Shown here in pieces: positions 8,572-17,574 of a stretch of 64,000 nt of DNA (position 1 is the stretch's first letter; every line of letters begins with the position of its first letter). The DNA is taken from NCBI GenBank assembly GCA_964638155.1, contig CAZWYI010000007.1:10243-74242 (forward strand), given 5' to 3'. Origin of the DNA: CAYZTD01 sp964638155 (GTDB lineage: Archaea > Thermoplasmatota > E2 > DHVEG-1). The translations under genes and the position numbers were made by a program. Under the pieces are notes generated by a model. It had not been told where the DNA came from and did not search any database. It worked only from the letters and a program-made list of their open reading frames with translations.

Positions 8572-9809
8572 AAAACCTCACTATAAATATTAATCATTCT
8601 TTTTGCAACCTTTTCCCAACTAAAGGTTTCAATTGCTCTATTTCTAGCATTTTCACCCATCCATTTAGCTCTTTCTTTATCTTCTAAAACCTGTTTTATT
8701 CCCCAGGCTATATCACTAGGTTCATGAGGGTCTATATGAAAACCATTTTGTTTTTCTCCTTCTGGAATAATTTGTTCTCTAAAACCATTTGTACCAGTAG
8801 CGCCGACCACTGTTGGCTTACCCATACTCATCGACTCAGTACAAACTATCCCAAATGGTTCATATATTGAAGGAAGAACCACACAATCAGCTGCAGCATA
8901 ATGTTTGATTCTTTCTTTTTCACTGATAAATTCATTTCTAAAAATAACATTGTTTTCTATTCCCAAATTTTTAACCATGTTTTTTAGGTTCAATTCCATA
9001 TCTCCAATACCTAAAACAACTAGTTTTGTATTTGGAAAGTTAGAAACAACATCTGGCATTGCCTTTATTAAACTATCAACACCTTTTACTGTTACAAGGC
9101 GTCCTACAAAAAAAATCATGTTTTCTTTATCATCGATACCATAGCTATTTCTTAGATTTATTTTTTCTTCATTTGAAACCTTATTTGGATCATATTTATT
9201 TGGATCTACACCATTCCAGCATACCCGAATTTTATGTGGAGGAAAGCCCAGTTTTTCAAGTTCATCTTTCATAGAATATGAAACAGTTATCACACAATCC
9301 GCTCTTTGTCCTCCTTCAAATTCTATATCTTTTATTGTATGCGATCCTCTTCCCACAGATCTTCCAACTTCTGTAGAATGAACATGAAATATAAGAGGCA
9401 TTTTTTCTTCATCTTTTACAATCAATCCACCAAGAATTCCAAGCCAGTCATGTGCATGAATTAAATCAAATTTTTTCCCTTCTTTTCTAATCAAAAGATT
9501 AACCAGTTGAGATGCTGACATTGTATTATAGGATATAACATCAGCAAAAAATTTGAAGTTATCCCCCCAGTTTTTTAGTTCATATGATGCAAACATTCTA
9601 AATGTTTCAGTTAAATCAAGTGTTTTAGGCCTGTATACCGATATTTTATTTTGTTCTCTGTAAGTATCAAGATTATTATTTTCATTAAAAGAAAAAACTG
9701 TAACATTATGTCCTAATTCTATTTGATTTTTGGTAAGCTCTTTTGCAAAAGTACCAAGTCCTCCATATATAACTGGCGGGTATTCCCATGAAAAATGAAC
9801 AATTTTCAA
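8568..9809 (-). CDS. GT4/GT5 glycosyltransferase, probable archaeal glycogen synthase
   Basis: A GT-B glycosyltransferase of 413 residues. The N-terminal acceptor domain has WEYPPVIYGGLGTFAKEL. The C-terminal donor domain has FVGRLVTVKGVDSLI and the retaining-enzyme motif EPFGIVCTESMSMGKPTVV. HDWLG after the first domain is typical of starch/glycogen synthase-like enzymes. Its place in an operon with a debranching enzyme, GH57 enzyme and second glycosyltransferase supports glucan elongation from a nucleotide sugar. A role in glycosylating another acceptor cannot be excluded from sequence. Confidence 0.82.
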   Translation of the reverse strand: MKIVHFSWEYPPVIYGGLGTFAKELTKNQIELGHNVTVFSFNENNNLDTYREQNKISVYRPKTLDLTETFRMFASYELKNWGDNFKFFADVISYNTMSASQLVNLLIRKEGKKFDLIHAHDWLGILGGLIVKDEEKMPLIFHVHSTEVGRSVGRGSHTIKDIEFEGGQRADCVITVSYSMKDELEKLGFPPHKIRVCWNGVDPNKYDPNKVSNEEKINLRNSYGIDDKENMIFFVGRLVTVKGVDSLIKAMPDVVSNFPNTKLVVLGIGDMELNLKNMVKNLGIENNVIFRNEFISEKERIKHYAAADCVVLPSIYEPFGIVCTESMSMGKPTVVGATGTNGFREQIIPEGEKQNGFHIDPHEPSDIAWGIKQVLEDKERAKWMGENARNRAIETFSWEKVAKRMINIYSEVL

Positions 9810-9871
9810 ATCTGTCTCTCCTCAAAGTTAAGAAACAAGGATTAGTTTAAAAAATATATGCTATTTAAAAA

Positions 9872-11053
9872 TTAGTCAACTTTTTGTTTTAAGTCTTGTA
9901 AAATATTCATATAGTTGATAAAACCATCATATGGTCCTTCATAAGGGCTGAAATAGGCGTGTACATCTCCATCAGCTAGACCCTTTGTAGAGCAATAATA
10001 CAAGTGATCACTTGTCTGAAGTCTGCGCCAGGTAGAAATTAAATCTGGATCTTTTTTGATTTTTATTTTGTTTCCAATGTTTTTAAGTTCATTAAAACAA
10101 GCTATTTGCATGTCATTTCCAAGCCATGTAGATACATCACGGTCTTCATCTGCCCATGATATAGCCCATGGCACATCTATTTCTCCGACTGGATTATATC
10201 TTTCAACAGCTGTACTTGTTGTTACAAAATCTATATTTTTATGTTTAAATACTTCTTCAGGTAAGTGCCGCAAGAAATTAAAAATTCCTGTCTCTGTCCA
10301 TTGATGCTCACCAAATGTTTCATAATCCATGAAAAGGTTTACAATATCACCTTGAACTTGTGAAATCCACTTAGCATATTTATTTGCAGTCAAAGGCCAT
10401 CCTTTCCAGGCTCTTGCTGAAAACCTAAATCCAACATCATCGCTTAAATTATAGTTTCGAAGTAAAACCTTTATATTTGAGTTAACTGGCTTATAAAGAA
10501 AATTAGGGCTTCTCCATCCTAAAATTTTTTCAGTTCCTTCAGTAAGTATTCCTTTGTAACCCATATCCGCAATTTTTTTTGCAATACGGTTGTCATATAT
10601 TGCTTCAGTATTTCTAAAGACACGAGGCTTGTAGTTAAAATTGTCTTTTATCATTCTGTTATGCAATTTGACCTGGTCTTCAAATTCATCAAGCTCATCG
10701 TAAAGACTTGATAGTGAATGATAATAGGTTTCCTCTATCATATCAACTGAACCTGTTTTAAAAAGCTCTTTAAAACTATCAAGCACCTCGGGCATAAATT
10801 CTTTACAATATTCAAGAAAGGTTCCAGTGAGACTAAAAGATACCTTAAAATCTCCATCGTATTTATTTATCAATTCAAGTAGTAAATTATTTGTTGGAAG
10901 ATAACATTTTTTTGCTACTTTGTCAAAGATTTCCTGGTTTTGCTTTCTATTAAAATAATCTGAATGATTAATTTTTTTCCCTACGTTAAAAACTGAAAAA
11001 CGATTAAGCCTCATTGGTTGATGCACTTCAAAATACATACAAACAGAGGTCAT
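9872..11053 (-). CDS. Glycoside hydrolase family 57 (alpha-amylase / 4-alpha-glucanotransferase type)
   Basis: A GH57 protein of 393 residues, a common archaeal intracellular amylase size. The first conserved region is FEVHQPMR near the N-terminus. The nucleophile region is GILTEGTEKILG (the Glu of TEG), and the acid/base region is MDYETFGEH, so both catalytic carboxylates are present. There is no signal peptide, so it works in the cytoplasm. The start overlaps the upstream glycosyltransferase gene by 4 bases. Hydrolase, transferase and branching activity cannot be separated by eye; the cluster points to remodelling of stored glucan. Confidence 0.88.
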   Translation of the reverse strand: MTSVCMYFEVHQPMRLNRFSVFNVGKKINHSDYFNRKQNQEIFDKVAKKCYLPTNNLLLELINKYDGDFKVSFSLTGTFLEYCKEFMPEVLDSFKELFKTGSVDMIEETYYHSLSSLYDELDEFEDQVKLHNRMIKDNFNYKPRVFRNTEAIYDNRIAKKIADMGYKGILTEGTEKILGWRSPNFLYKPVNSNIKVLLRNYNLSDDVGFRFSARAWKGWPLTANKYAKWISQVQGDIVNLFMDYETFGEHQWTETGIFNFLRHLPEEVFKHKNIDFVTTSTAVERYNPVGEIDVPWAISWADEDRDVSTWLGNDMQIACFNELKNIGNKIKIKKDPDLISTWRRLQTSDHLYYCSTKGLADGDVHAYFSPYEGPYDGFINYMNILQDLKQKVD

Positions 11054-12183
11054 CTTTTTACACTCCTGTATTCATCTATAGTTTTTGTTGCAACTCTATC
11101 CCAAGTAAAAAGTTCCACTTCTTGTTTTCCTTCGTTTGAAAGTGTTTTATGAAGCGGTTTGTAACGTAAGACACTAATTATTTTATTTGCCATTTCATGA
11201 GTATCCCAGAAGTCAACCTTCAGACAATTATTGAATGCTTCAGAAAAACCAGCTGTCTTTGAAGCAATTGTTGGAGTCCCCGCTGATATTGCTTCTAGTG
11301 CTGTTATACCAAACGGCTCAGATACTGAAGGCATAACATAAACACTACTTATCCCATAAATGTGTTTTACCTCTTCGTCTGTAAGTCTTCCTGTAAAAAT
11401 AACCTTATCTGAAATGCCCATTTCAATAGCTTTATCGATAAGCCTTGGTAGCATATCACCTGACCCAGCTACTACAAACTTTGTATCTGGCTCGTAGTCC
11501 TTTACAATTTTTGCAGATTCAAGAAAAAATTCTGCTCCTTTTTGTATGGTAAGTCTACCTAAGAAAAGTACTATTTCTTTTTTATGTCCCTCAGGTACCG
11601 GATATACAGCGTTATGAACAACACTAATTTTATCAGGATTTATCTTGTATTTTTCTATACATACTCTTTTTGTAAAATTACTTACAGCTATAATCCTATC
11701 TGCCTTTTCCATTCCTTCACGTTCTAAGTCTATAAACCACTGGTTAGGATTAAGCCATCCTGATCTATCATATTCTGTAGAGTGAATTGTTAAAACAAAA
11801 GGTATATCAAATTTCTCTTTAATTTCAATTCCTGCTTTCATAGTAAGCCAGTCGTGGCAGTGTATCGCATCATATTTACAGCCAGATTTGATATTTTTTT
11901 CAACTTTTGAAACAACTAACTTGTTATAGTAATAAACAGATTCGTAAAAATTCCCACCTATTTCTTTTGAGTCAGGTCGATCATAGGGAAAAACATCTGT
12001 TTCTCCAACCTCAATAATATTTAGATTTTTTTTATCATTAGAAGCTGATTCTTTTGTTTTTGGCATATAAAAATCTATTTTTGTGTTTTTGTCAGAAAGG
12101 CTTCTAGTAAGTCCATAGCAATGAGTAGCAAGACCGCCTGCCTTAAATGGCGGATATTCCCATCCTATCATCGCTATTTTCAT
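11050..12183 (-). CDS. GT4 glycosyltransferase, second glycogen-synthase-like enzyme
   Basis: A GT-B enzyme of 377 residues, paralogous to the one at 8568-9809: it shares the start MKIAMIGWEYPPFKAGGLATH, HDWLTMKAG, FLGRLTIQKGAEFFL and EPFGITALEAISAGTPTI. I used the ATG at 12183, because the in-frame upstream ATG at 12201 adds a six-residue leader absent from the paralog. It leads a three-gene run (GT, GH57, GT) with 4-base and 62-base junctions. Two synthase-like enzymes in one cluster could differ in acceptor, for example priming versus elongation, but this is inference. Confidence 0.82.
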   Translation of the reverse strand: MKIAMIGWEYPPFKAGGLATHCYGLTRSLSDKNTKIDFYMPKTKESASNDKKNLNIIEVGETDVFPYDRPDSKEIGGNFYESVYYYNKLVVSKVEKNIKSGCKYDAIHCHDWLTMKAGIEIKEKFDIPFVLTIHSTEYDRSGWLNPNQWFIDLEREGMEKADRIIAVSNFTKRVCIEKYKINPDKISVVHNAVYPVPEGHKKEIVLFLGRLTIQKGAEFFLESAKIVKDYEPDTKFVVAGSGDMLPRLIDKAIEMGISDKVIFTGRLTDEEVKHIYGISSVYVMPSVSEPFGITALEAISAGTPTIASKTAGFSEAFNNCLKVDFWDTHEMANKIISVLRYKPLHKTLSNEGKQEVELFTWDRVATKTIDEYRSVKR

Positions 12184-12293
12184 TATTTTCCCCTGAAACA
12201 AATTATTGAATTAGTTTCTAATCTAAACATCCTTTTCGAATATTATTCAATTATTAAGCCTAACTTCAACTCAATTTTGTTTTTCTATATAAT

Positions 12294-12686
12294 CTACTTA
12301 AGAATAAATCTATTGTTTTTATTAACAGCTAATTTATCTTCTTTTGCAAGCCAGCCTAACGCAGCATGGATCTCCTCATCTGAAAGATCAGACAATCTTT
12401 TTATGGAATTGTAATCAACATCATCCCAAATATCAAGTATTTTCCATACCATCCCTGCATGAGAGCCTATTTTTGATTCTAGATTTGTTTGATCTAATCT
12501 ATAACAATCTGCGTCATGCTCTGCAATCTTATTTTCACGTGCAAGCCAACCTATGCCTGCATGTAAATCAGTATCATCAAGATTAGTTTCTTTTATGATT
12601 TGATTTTTTGTAAGGCATCCCTTCTCATTTAGTTTTTGCCAAACTGTTCCTGCATTTTTACCAAATTTAGTAGTTATATCCCTCAC
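12294..12686 (-). CDS. Tandem winged-helix protein (DUF2582-like)
   Basis: A 130-residue protein made of two copies of a winged-helix unit of about 60 residues. Each copy has AGxVWxxL, then a recognition helix ending in LHAGIGWLARE (first copy) or IHAALGWLAKE (second copy), then a short wing. The family is DUF2582, often called a winged helix-turn-helix domain. It lies just upstream of the alpha-glucan run on the same strand and could regulate it, but that is only positional. Its 5' side is the edge of the integrated island at 12798. Confidence 0.8.
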   Translation of the reverse strand: MRDITTKFGKNAGTVWQKLNEKGCLTKNQIIKETNLDDTDLHAGIGWLARENKIAEHDADCYRLDQTNLESKIGSHAGMVWKILDIWDDVDYNSIKRLSDLSDEEIHAALGWLAKEDKLAVNKNNRFILK

Positions 12687-12797
12687 ACTTATCCACCATT
12701 AAATATTATTTCAATTAATGGTATAAAACAGTTTGTTATAAATTTTTTTAAAAACAAAAGAAAAATATTACAATAATATTATTTCTTGTACATATAG

Positions 12798-12815
12798 GCG
12801 GGCTTGTGGGGATTC
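12798..12815. repeat. Left attachment site (displaced tRNA-Lys 3' end)
   Basis: Eighteen bases (GCGGGCTTGTGGGGATTC) are identical to 23723-23740, the complement of the 3' end of tRNA-Lys(CUU): acceptor stem, discriminator and half the T arm. Outside the 18 bases the two places differ. This is the classic mark of integration into a tRNA gene 3' end, with the intact tRNA restored at the other boundary. Confidence 0.85.
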
Positions 12816-12834
12816 TTTGCTCTCTTTACTATAG

Positions 12835-12873
12835 TTTGGCACAACAGTCACCTTTTATCTTATATGTTGTGCA
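12835..12873. repeat. Inverted arm site inside the left island end
   Basis: GGCACAACA at 12838-12846 and TGTTGTGC at 12865-12872 form a dyad whose centre holds CACCTTTTAT. The same layout occurs in reverse orientation at 23665-23704 (TTTTGGCACAGCA ... TCACC ... TTTTATA ... TGTTGTGGC when read on the minus strand). Both copies sit 22-24 bases from the 18-bp direct repeat. Integrase arm-binding sites are the simplest reading. Confidence 0.55.
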
Positions 12874-12932
12874 CTACTGTTTTTTGAGTCGTCCATTCCC
12901 CCATGCCAGTCACGTTTGAGGGCACGGCTCAA

Positions 12933-13154
12933 TCATGATCCTTTGTTATCATCCCAAAGTCTGTGCAATTGGACATATATTGTTGTGTCTTTTGGATCGG
13001 CGTGACCAAGCCATACTTGGACTCTTGCAAATGCGTCTCCTTCTTTGTCCCAGTCTATCATTCTTGCGGTTGATCCAAGAAAACGATTATATAAGTTAAG
13101 AAATCCTAAAGAAGCAATATTAGACATTGAACTTGAAGACAAAAAATAAATCAT
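12933..13154 (-). pseudogene. Tyrosine recombinase/integrase, C-terminal remnant
   Basis: The last 40 or so residues look like the end of an archaeal tyrosine recombinase: FARVQVWLGHADPKDTTIYV gives the conserved LGH box and the catalytic Tyr 10 residues later. Upstream of about residue 25 the frame (MIYFLSSSSMSNIAS) has no family likeness. The catalytic Arg and the N-terminal domain are missing, so this is a remnant. It lies 118 bases inside the left attachment site, where an integrase gene is expected. The attachment sequence is not within it, so it is not an SSV-type split integrase. Confidence 0.7.
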
Positions 13155-13223
13155 AAAAATTTATTAATTTGGTATATTTTATTGCAAAAATATTATATTT
13201 GCAATGCATATTATTAAGTTTTA

Positions 13224-13895
13224 ATGAAAATTAGAGATATACCTTGGTATAATCGACCTGGAATAAGACTTAAGAAAAAAGGAGTTTCAGCTCTTTCTGA
13301 CGCTGAACTTTTAGCAGTTGTTCTTGGAAGAGGAAACAAAAAAGAAAACGCTGTTGATATATCAAATAGAGTGTTAAAAGATTATAATTTTGATAAACTT
13401 TCCAATCTATCATTTCATGAACTAAATAAAGAGTTTAAAAACCAGGTTCCAGCAATGAAAATTCTGGCAATGTATGAAATTTTCAGAAGAACTAATAAAC
13501 TAAATAAAAAAGGTTTTAAACAAAAGATTAACACAGCTCAAGATGTTTTTAACTATTTTGTTGATGCGTTGCAAGATAAGAAAAAGGAACAATTTTACGC
13601 TTTATTTTTAGATACTAAAAATAAAATAATCGGTGAAGCGCTGATTTCTGTTGGCACTCTTAATACTTCATTGATTCATCCCCGTGAGGTTTTTAATCCA
13701 GCAATAAAATCTAGTGCAAATTCTTTGATTCTTATTCATAATCACCCTAGTGGTGATGTAAAACCCAGCAAGGAAGATATTGAAATTACAAAAAAATTAG
13801 AAAACGCTGGTTCGTTGCTTGGTATATCTGTTGTTGATCATGTTATAGTCGGAAAAAATAGTTATCTGAGTTTTAAAGATCAAGATTTGATCTAA
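13224..13895 (+). CDS. radC: RadC-family JAB/MPN domain protein
   Basis: A 223-residue protein with an N-terminal helix-hairpin-helix-like part (IRDIPWYNRPGIRL, ALSDAELLAVVLGRG) and a C-terminal JAB1/MPN metalloprotease-like domain whose motif HNHPSGDVKPSKED carries the metal ligands. RadC was once linked to repair, but its role is unsettled; RadC-like genes are common on mobile elements. Here it is the only long plus-strand gene in the island and ends 2 bases from the convergent metallopeptidase gene. The start is ATG at 13224 with no clear ribosome-binding site, consistent with leaderless translation. Confidence 0.9.
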   Translation: MKIRDIPWYNRPGIRLKKKGVSALSDAELLAVVLGRGNKKENAVDISNRVLKDYNFDKLSNLSFHELNKEFKNQVPAMKILAMYEIFRRTNKLNKKGFKQKINTAQDVFNYFVDALQDKKKEQFYALFLDTKNKIIGEALISVGTLNTSLIHPREVFNPAIKSSANSLILIHNHPSGDVKPSKEDIEITKKLENAGSLLGISVVDHVIVGKNSYLSFKDQDLI

Positions 13896-13897
13896 AA

Positions 13898-14623
13898 TTA
13901 TAAATTTAGTGTGTTACCGTGTATTCTTAACCAATTTTTACTATCTTTGTAATCAGGTAATATTTTTTCAACTTCTCGCCAGAATTTTTTAGAATGATTC
14001 TTATGTTTCAAATGGCATAATTCATGAACTACAACATAATCAATTATTGATGTTTTTGCAAAAACAAGTCTCCAGTTAAGACTTATGTTGTTTTTACCTG
14101 TACATGTTCCCCATTTGTTTTTTAATTCTTTTATTCTTATTTTTTCTGGTTTTTTATCAAAGTATTCTTCATATCTTTTTGCTCTTTCTTTTATGATTTC
14201 TTCTGATTTTTTATAATAAAACTTTTGAAATAAAGGTTTAAGAATTATTCTGTGATCTTCCTCTGAGATATTCTTGGGTAGTGTTGCAGTAAATGTTCCT
14301 TTGTAAAAACTAAGTGCAGGTTTTGTGTTTTCTTTTCTTATAACTTTTAGTTTGTAGTTTCTTCCACGTAGTGGAAATTTTTCTCCTGCCAGAAATTCTT
14401 TTTGGCTTAGATTTATTTTTATTTCCGAGATTTTGTCTATATTTTTTATTATCCATTTTGATTTTTTATGTAGGTTTTTTTCTACTTGACCTATCGATAA
14501 ATGTTTTGGAGCATATACTGATAATCCATCATCTATGTCTATATGTAAACCTATTGTCTTTTCTCTGTTTGTAAACTTTAGATTATAATCTATTGTTGTT
14601 GTACCTATATGTATCTGATTCAT
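13898..14623 (-). CDS. YgjP-like M48-type metallopeptidase linked to type I restriction
   Basis: A 241-residue cytoplasmic protein of the YgjP/DUF45 family. The zinc site is VVHELCHLKHKNHSKKFW: HExxH followed by a third His in NHS. The upstream KNKWGTC motif is also family-typical. The start overlaps the HsdR stop by 4 bases, so it is the last gene of the restriction operon. Metallopeptidases of this family frequently accompany hsdR genes; possible roles include controlling HsdR level, but that is not shown. There is no transmembrane segment. Confidence 0.9.
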   Translation of the reverse strand: MNQIHIGTTTIDYNLKFTNREKTIGLHIDIDDGLSVYAPKHLSIGQVEKNLHKKSKWIIKNIDKISEIKINLSQKEFLAGEKFPLRGRNYKLKVIRKENTKPALSFYKGTFTATLPKNISEEDHRIILKPLFQKFYYKKSEEIIKERAKRYEEYFDKKPEKIRIKELKNKWGTCTGKNNISLNWRLVFAKTSIIDYVVVHELCHLKHKNHSKKFWREVEKILPDYKDSKNWLRIHGNTLNL

Positions 14624-17574
14624 AGTATGCTCCTTGCTAGATCCATTATTTCATTTGCTAGTTTATTTGCTTCTTCAATTTCAAAATTAAGTTTGTATAG
14701 ATTTCTTTTGATTTCTTTTTCCATTATTTTCTGATGGTTTCTTTTGTCTTTCCAGTCTATTACTGCAAGGTCTTCCAGTTTCGAATATATTTCTTTTGAG
14801 GCTTTTATCAGTTTTTCTTCTTCTTTTTGTGTTTGTGTTTTAAGTAGTTTGTATACTGCAAATTCTTCTTTTTTCATATTGTGTTTTTTTGCTATTTTTT
14901 CTGCATCTAGATCTTCTTTTAATTTGTCTAATTCATCTAGTAGTTTGATTTCATCAAGGATTTTTTGTTTACGATCTTTTATTATTTTTTCAAGTCTTTG
15001 TCTTAGTGATGTATAGTATACTGGGTTGGTTGGCATTAGGTTGTTTATTGTTGTTCTTATTTTATGCTCCATTATACTTGCTTTTGCTTTGTTTGATTTT
15101 TTTCTTTTTATGAGTTTGTCAAATTTATCTGAATAAAGATCCATTGGTTCATGTAATACTTCGATTCCTTCTGACTCTAAATGTTTATTTATTAGCTGTT
15201 TTACTTTTTCTGATACATCTACCACACTTGTTCCAGTAATATCATATGTGTTTCTCATTATTTGATAGATTTTTCCATAGAAGTGTATGTCTTTTTTGAA
15301 TTGGTTTGCCTGTGGGTTTGGCATTATGTTTCCAACATATATGATGAATTCTTTGAGTGCTTGTTCAAATCTTATTCTGGTATCTTTTTGTGATAATAGT
15401 TCTATACATTCATCTACGTATTTTTGTGAATCGTAAGTTTTTGGTATTCTTTCAAAAAATGCTTTTACTTTATTTCTTGCTTGTTCTGCTTTTGCTACAT
15501 CTGCAAGTAGAGGTTGCAAGAATCCTTCTACTTCTCCAGCATTGAAGATTTCAAGTGCTTCTTTTAATTTTTTTGAAACACCGCAGTAATCGATAATTAA
15601 TCCATGAGTTTTGTTTTCTTTGTATTTTCTGTTTACTCTTGCAACAGCCTGCATTAAGTTATGTTCTCTTAATGGTTTGTCTAGATACATTACCTGTTCT
15701 ATTGGTGCATCAAAACCAGTTAAAAGCATGTCACATACGATTAAGAAGCAGATGTCGTCTTCCCCTGTCATTTCTTTTCTAAATTGCTTTATTATCGCCC
15801 TTTGTTCTGCTTTTGTTTTGTAATGTTTTCTTAGATCTGAATCTGGTTTATCAGTTGGGTTTTTTGATATCATTACTTCTGAGCGTGGAGCTCCTAATTC
15901 ATCTAAGAATTTTTTATATTTTACAGCAGCATCTCTTGATATTGTTACTATTTGTGCTTTGAATCCTTCTGGTTGAACTGTTGTTTTATAATGTTCTAAT
16001 AAATCTTTGCAGATATCTTTTATTCGATCATCTGCTTCAGCTACATATCTATATTTTCCATATTTTTTCTTTATTTCTTCTCGTTCTTCTTCAGTGTAAT
16101 CACTGAATTCTTCATCGAAGAGGACATCTAATTTGCTGCTTTTTATATGAACTCTTTCAAGTCTTGGTTGGTATTTTATTCCTACAGTTGCTTCATCCTC
16201 GATTGATTGCTCTGGTAGATATTTATCAATATATTTTCCAAAAACTCTTGGTGTTGATTTATCTTTTTTATCTATGGGTGTTCCTGTAAATGCTATAAAT
16301 TTTGCATTTGGAATCGCGGTTCTCATGTTTAGTGCAAGCTGTCCGTAGTTTGTACGGTGTCCTTCATCTACAAAGACTAAGATATTGTCTGATTCTGTGA
16401 GAACTGGATGTATTTGTCCTTTTTCTGTTCCAAATTTTTGTATTGTTGTAAAAAGTGTTTTACCCGTTGGATTTTTTAGTTCTTCGTTGAGTTGTTTTAT
16501 GCTATCAATTTGTATTGGGTTTGGAAAGTTACAATTTTTAAAAGTAGTACTTATCTGATCATCCAAATCTGTTCTATCTGTTACAATTAGTATACATGGA
16601 TTTTGTATCTCTGTGTCTTTTATTTTTTGAATTCTTCTTATTTTTTGAGCTGTAAACGTCATTGTAAGTGATTTACCTGAGCCTTGTGTATGCCATATTA
16701 CTCCACCTTGTTCTTTTTGTATTCTTTGTAGTATTTTGTTACTTGCTATGTATTGGTTGTATCTTGCAAGTTTTTTTAGTAGTTTGTTGTCTATTTCTTC
16801 AAATACTATGTAGTTTTGTATTAAATCTAGTAGATTTTCTTTTTTGAATATCGAGTATGATAGTATGTCTTGTTTTGTTGGTTTTTCAATGATTTGTTTT
16901 AGTTCTTCTTCATTTGGGTATGGTATTTTCCAGTCGAAAAAGAACTTAGCTTGCGAGTATGTTGTTGAATATTTGGCTTGGTATCTTGCAAGTGTTATAA
17001 GAAATTGATTTGAATAAAAAAATTGTTCATTTTTTTGTTTATAAGAAAATAGTTGATCTATTGCTTGGTCTATTGGATAGTTAATATTTGGACTTTTACA
17101 TTCAATTGTTGCTATTGGTATTCCATTTACAAATATTACAAGATCTGGTATTATTGCAAATTCTCTGTTTTTTATGCTGAACTGGTTTATAACTGTGAAA
17201 TCGTTGTTTTCTATGTTTTCGAAATCTATTATTTTTACTGTTTGTGATTTTTTACCATATCCTTTGTCTTGTTTTATGCTTGTGTAGTTTACAAGTTTGT
17301 AGTATAAGTTTTTATTTGCTTCTATATCTGATGTTGCTTGAATTTTTGTTATTTCTCTTATAATCTTATTTAGATTATTATCTGTTATCCACGGGTTTAG
17401 TTCTTTTATTTTTGTTTTTAAAATATCTATTAAAAAAAATTGTTGTGGTTCTTTATTTAGTGTTTTTCCATATATGTAGTTATATTTTAGTTTTTTAAAT
17501 AAATCTATTGCAGGTTTTTCTACAAGGTTGTATTCATCTATTTGTATTTTTATTTCTTCTGATGCTTCAGACAG
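14620..17574 (-). CDS. hsdR: Type I restriction endonuclease subunit R, apparently with a CTG start
   Basis: The motor and nuclease subunit, 984 residues, uninterrupted. The PD-(D/E)xK nuclease is at residues 144-160 (PDLVIF ... IECK). The helicase has HTQGSGKS (Walker A, 295-302), FVDEGH near 400, LLTGFDAP, and REHNLMQAVARVNR. The N-terminal DEYNLVEKPAIDLF is the normal family start. No ATG, GTG or TTG occurs in frame before residue 305. The frame opens after a TGA, and the only plausible start is CTG at 17572-17574, preceded by AGGTGA with a 5-6 base gap and overlapping the HsdS stop. Starting at the first ATG would lose the nuclease and Walker A. ATP-driven DNA cleavage requires HsdM and HsdS. 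Confidence 0.88.
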   Translation of the reverse strand: MSEASEEIKIQIDEYNLVEKPAIDLFKKLKYNYIYGKTLNKEPQQFFLIDILKTKIKELNPWITDNNLNKIIREITKIQATSDIEANKNLYYKLVNYTSIKQDKGYGKKSQTVKIIDFENIENNDFTVINQFSIKNREFAIIPDLVIFVNGIPIATIECKSPNINYPIDQAIDQLFSYKQKNEQFFYSNQFLITLARYQAKYSTTYSQAKFFFDWKIPYPNEEELKQIIEKPTKQDILSYSIFKKENLLDLIQNYIVFEEIDNKLLKKLARYNQYIASNKILQRIQKEQGGVIWHTQGSGKSLTMTFTAQKIRRIQKIKDTEIQNPCILIVTDRTDLDDQISTTFKNCNFPNPIQIDSIKQLNEELKNPTGKTLFTTIQKFGTEKGQIHPVLTESDNILVFVDEGHRTNYGQLALNMRTAIPNAKFIAFTGTPIDKKDKSTPRVFGKYIDKYLPEQSIEDEATVGIKYQPRLERVHIKSSKLDVLFDEEFSDYTEEEREEIKKKYGKYRYVAEADDRIKDICKDLLEHYKTTVQPEGFKAQIVTISRDAAVKYKKFLDELGAPRSEVMISKNPTDKPDSDLRKHYKTKAEQRAIIKQFRKEMTGEDDICFLIVCDMLLTGFDAPIEQVMYLDKPLREHNLMQAVARVNRKYKENKTHGLIIDYCGVSKKLKEALEIFNAGEVEGFLQPLLADVAKAEQARNKVKAFFERIPKTYDSQKYVDECIELLSQKDTRIRFEQALKEFIIYVGNIMPNPQANQFKKDIHFYGKIYQIMRNTYDITGTSVVDVSEKVKQLINKHLESEGIEVLHEPMDLYSDKFDKLIKRKKSNKAKASIMEHKIRTTINNLMPTNPVYYTSLRQRLEKIIKDRKQKILDEIKLLDELDKLKEDLDAEKIAKKHNMKKEEFAVYKLLKTQTQKEEEKLIKASKEIYSKLEDLAVIDWKDKRNHQKIMEKEIKRNLYKLNFEIEEANKLANEIMDLARSIL

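Noticed and set aside
12933..13154. SSV-type split integrase gene
   Set aside because: In SSV-type integration the attachment site lies inside the integrase gene. Here the remnant is 118 bases away from the repeat and no matching N-terminal half is found at the right end.
14620..16662. HsdR as a truncated or frameshifted gene starting at ATG 16662
   Set aside because: Translation upstream on the minus strand stays open in the same frame to 17574 and contains Walker A, the nuclease motif and a normal HsdR N-terminus. The gene is intact; only its start codon is unusual.
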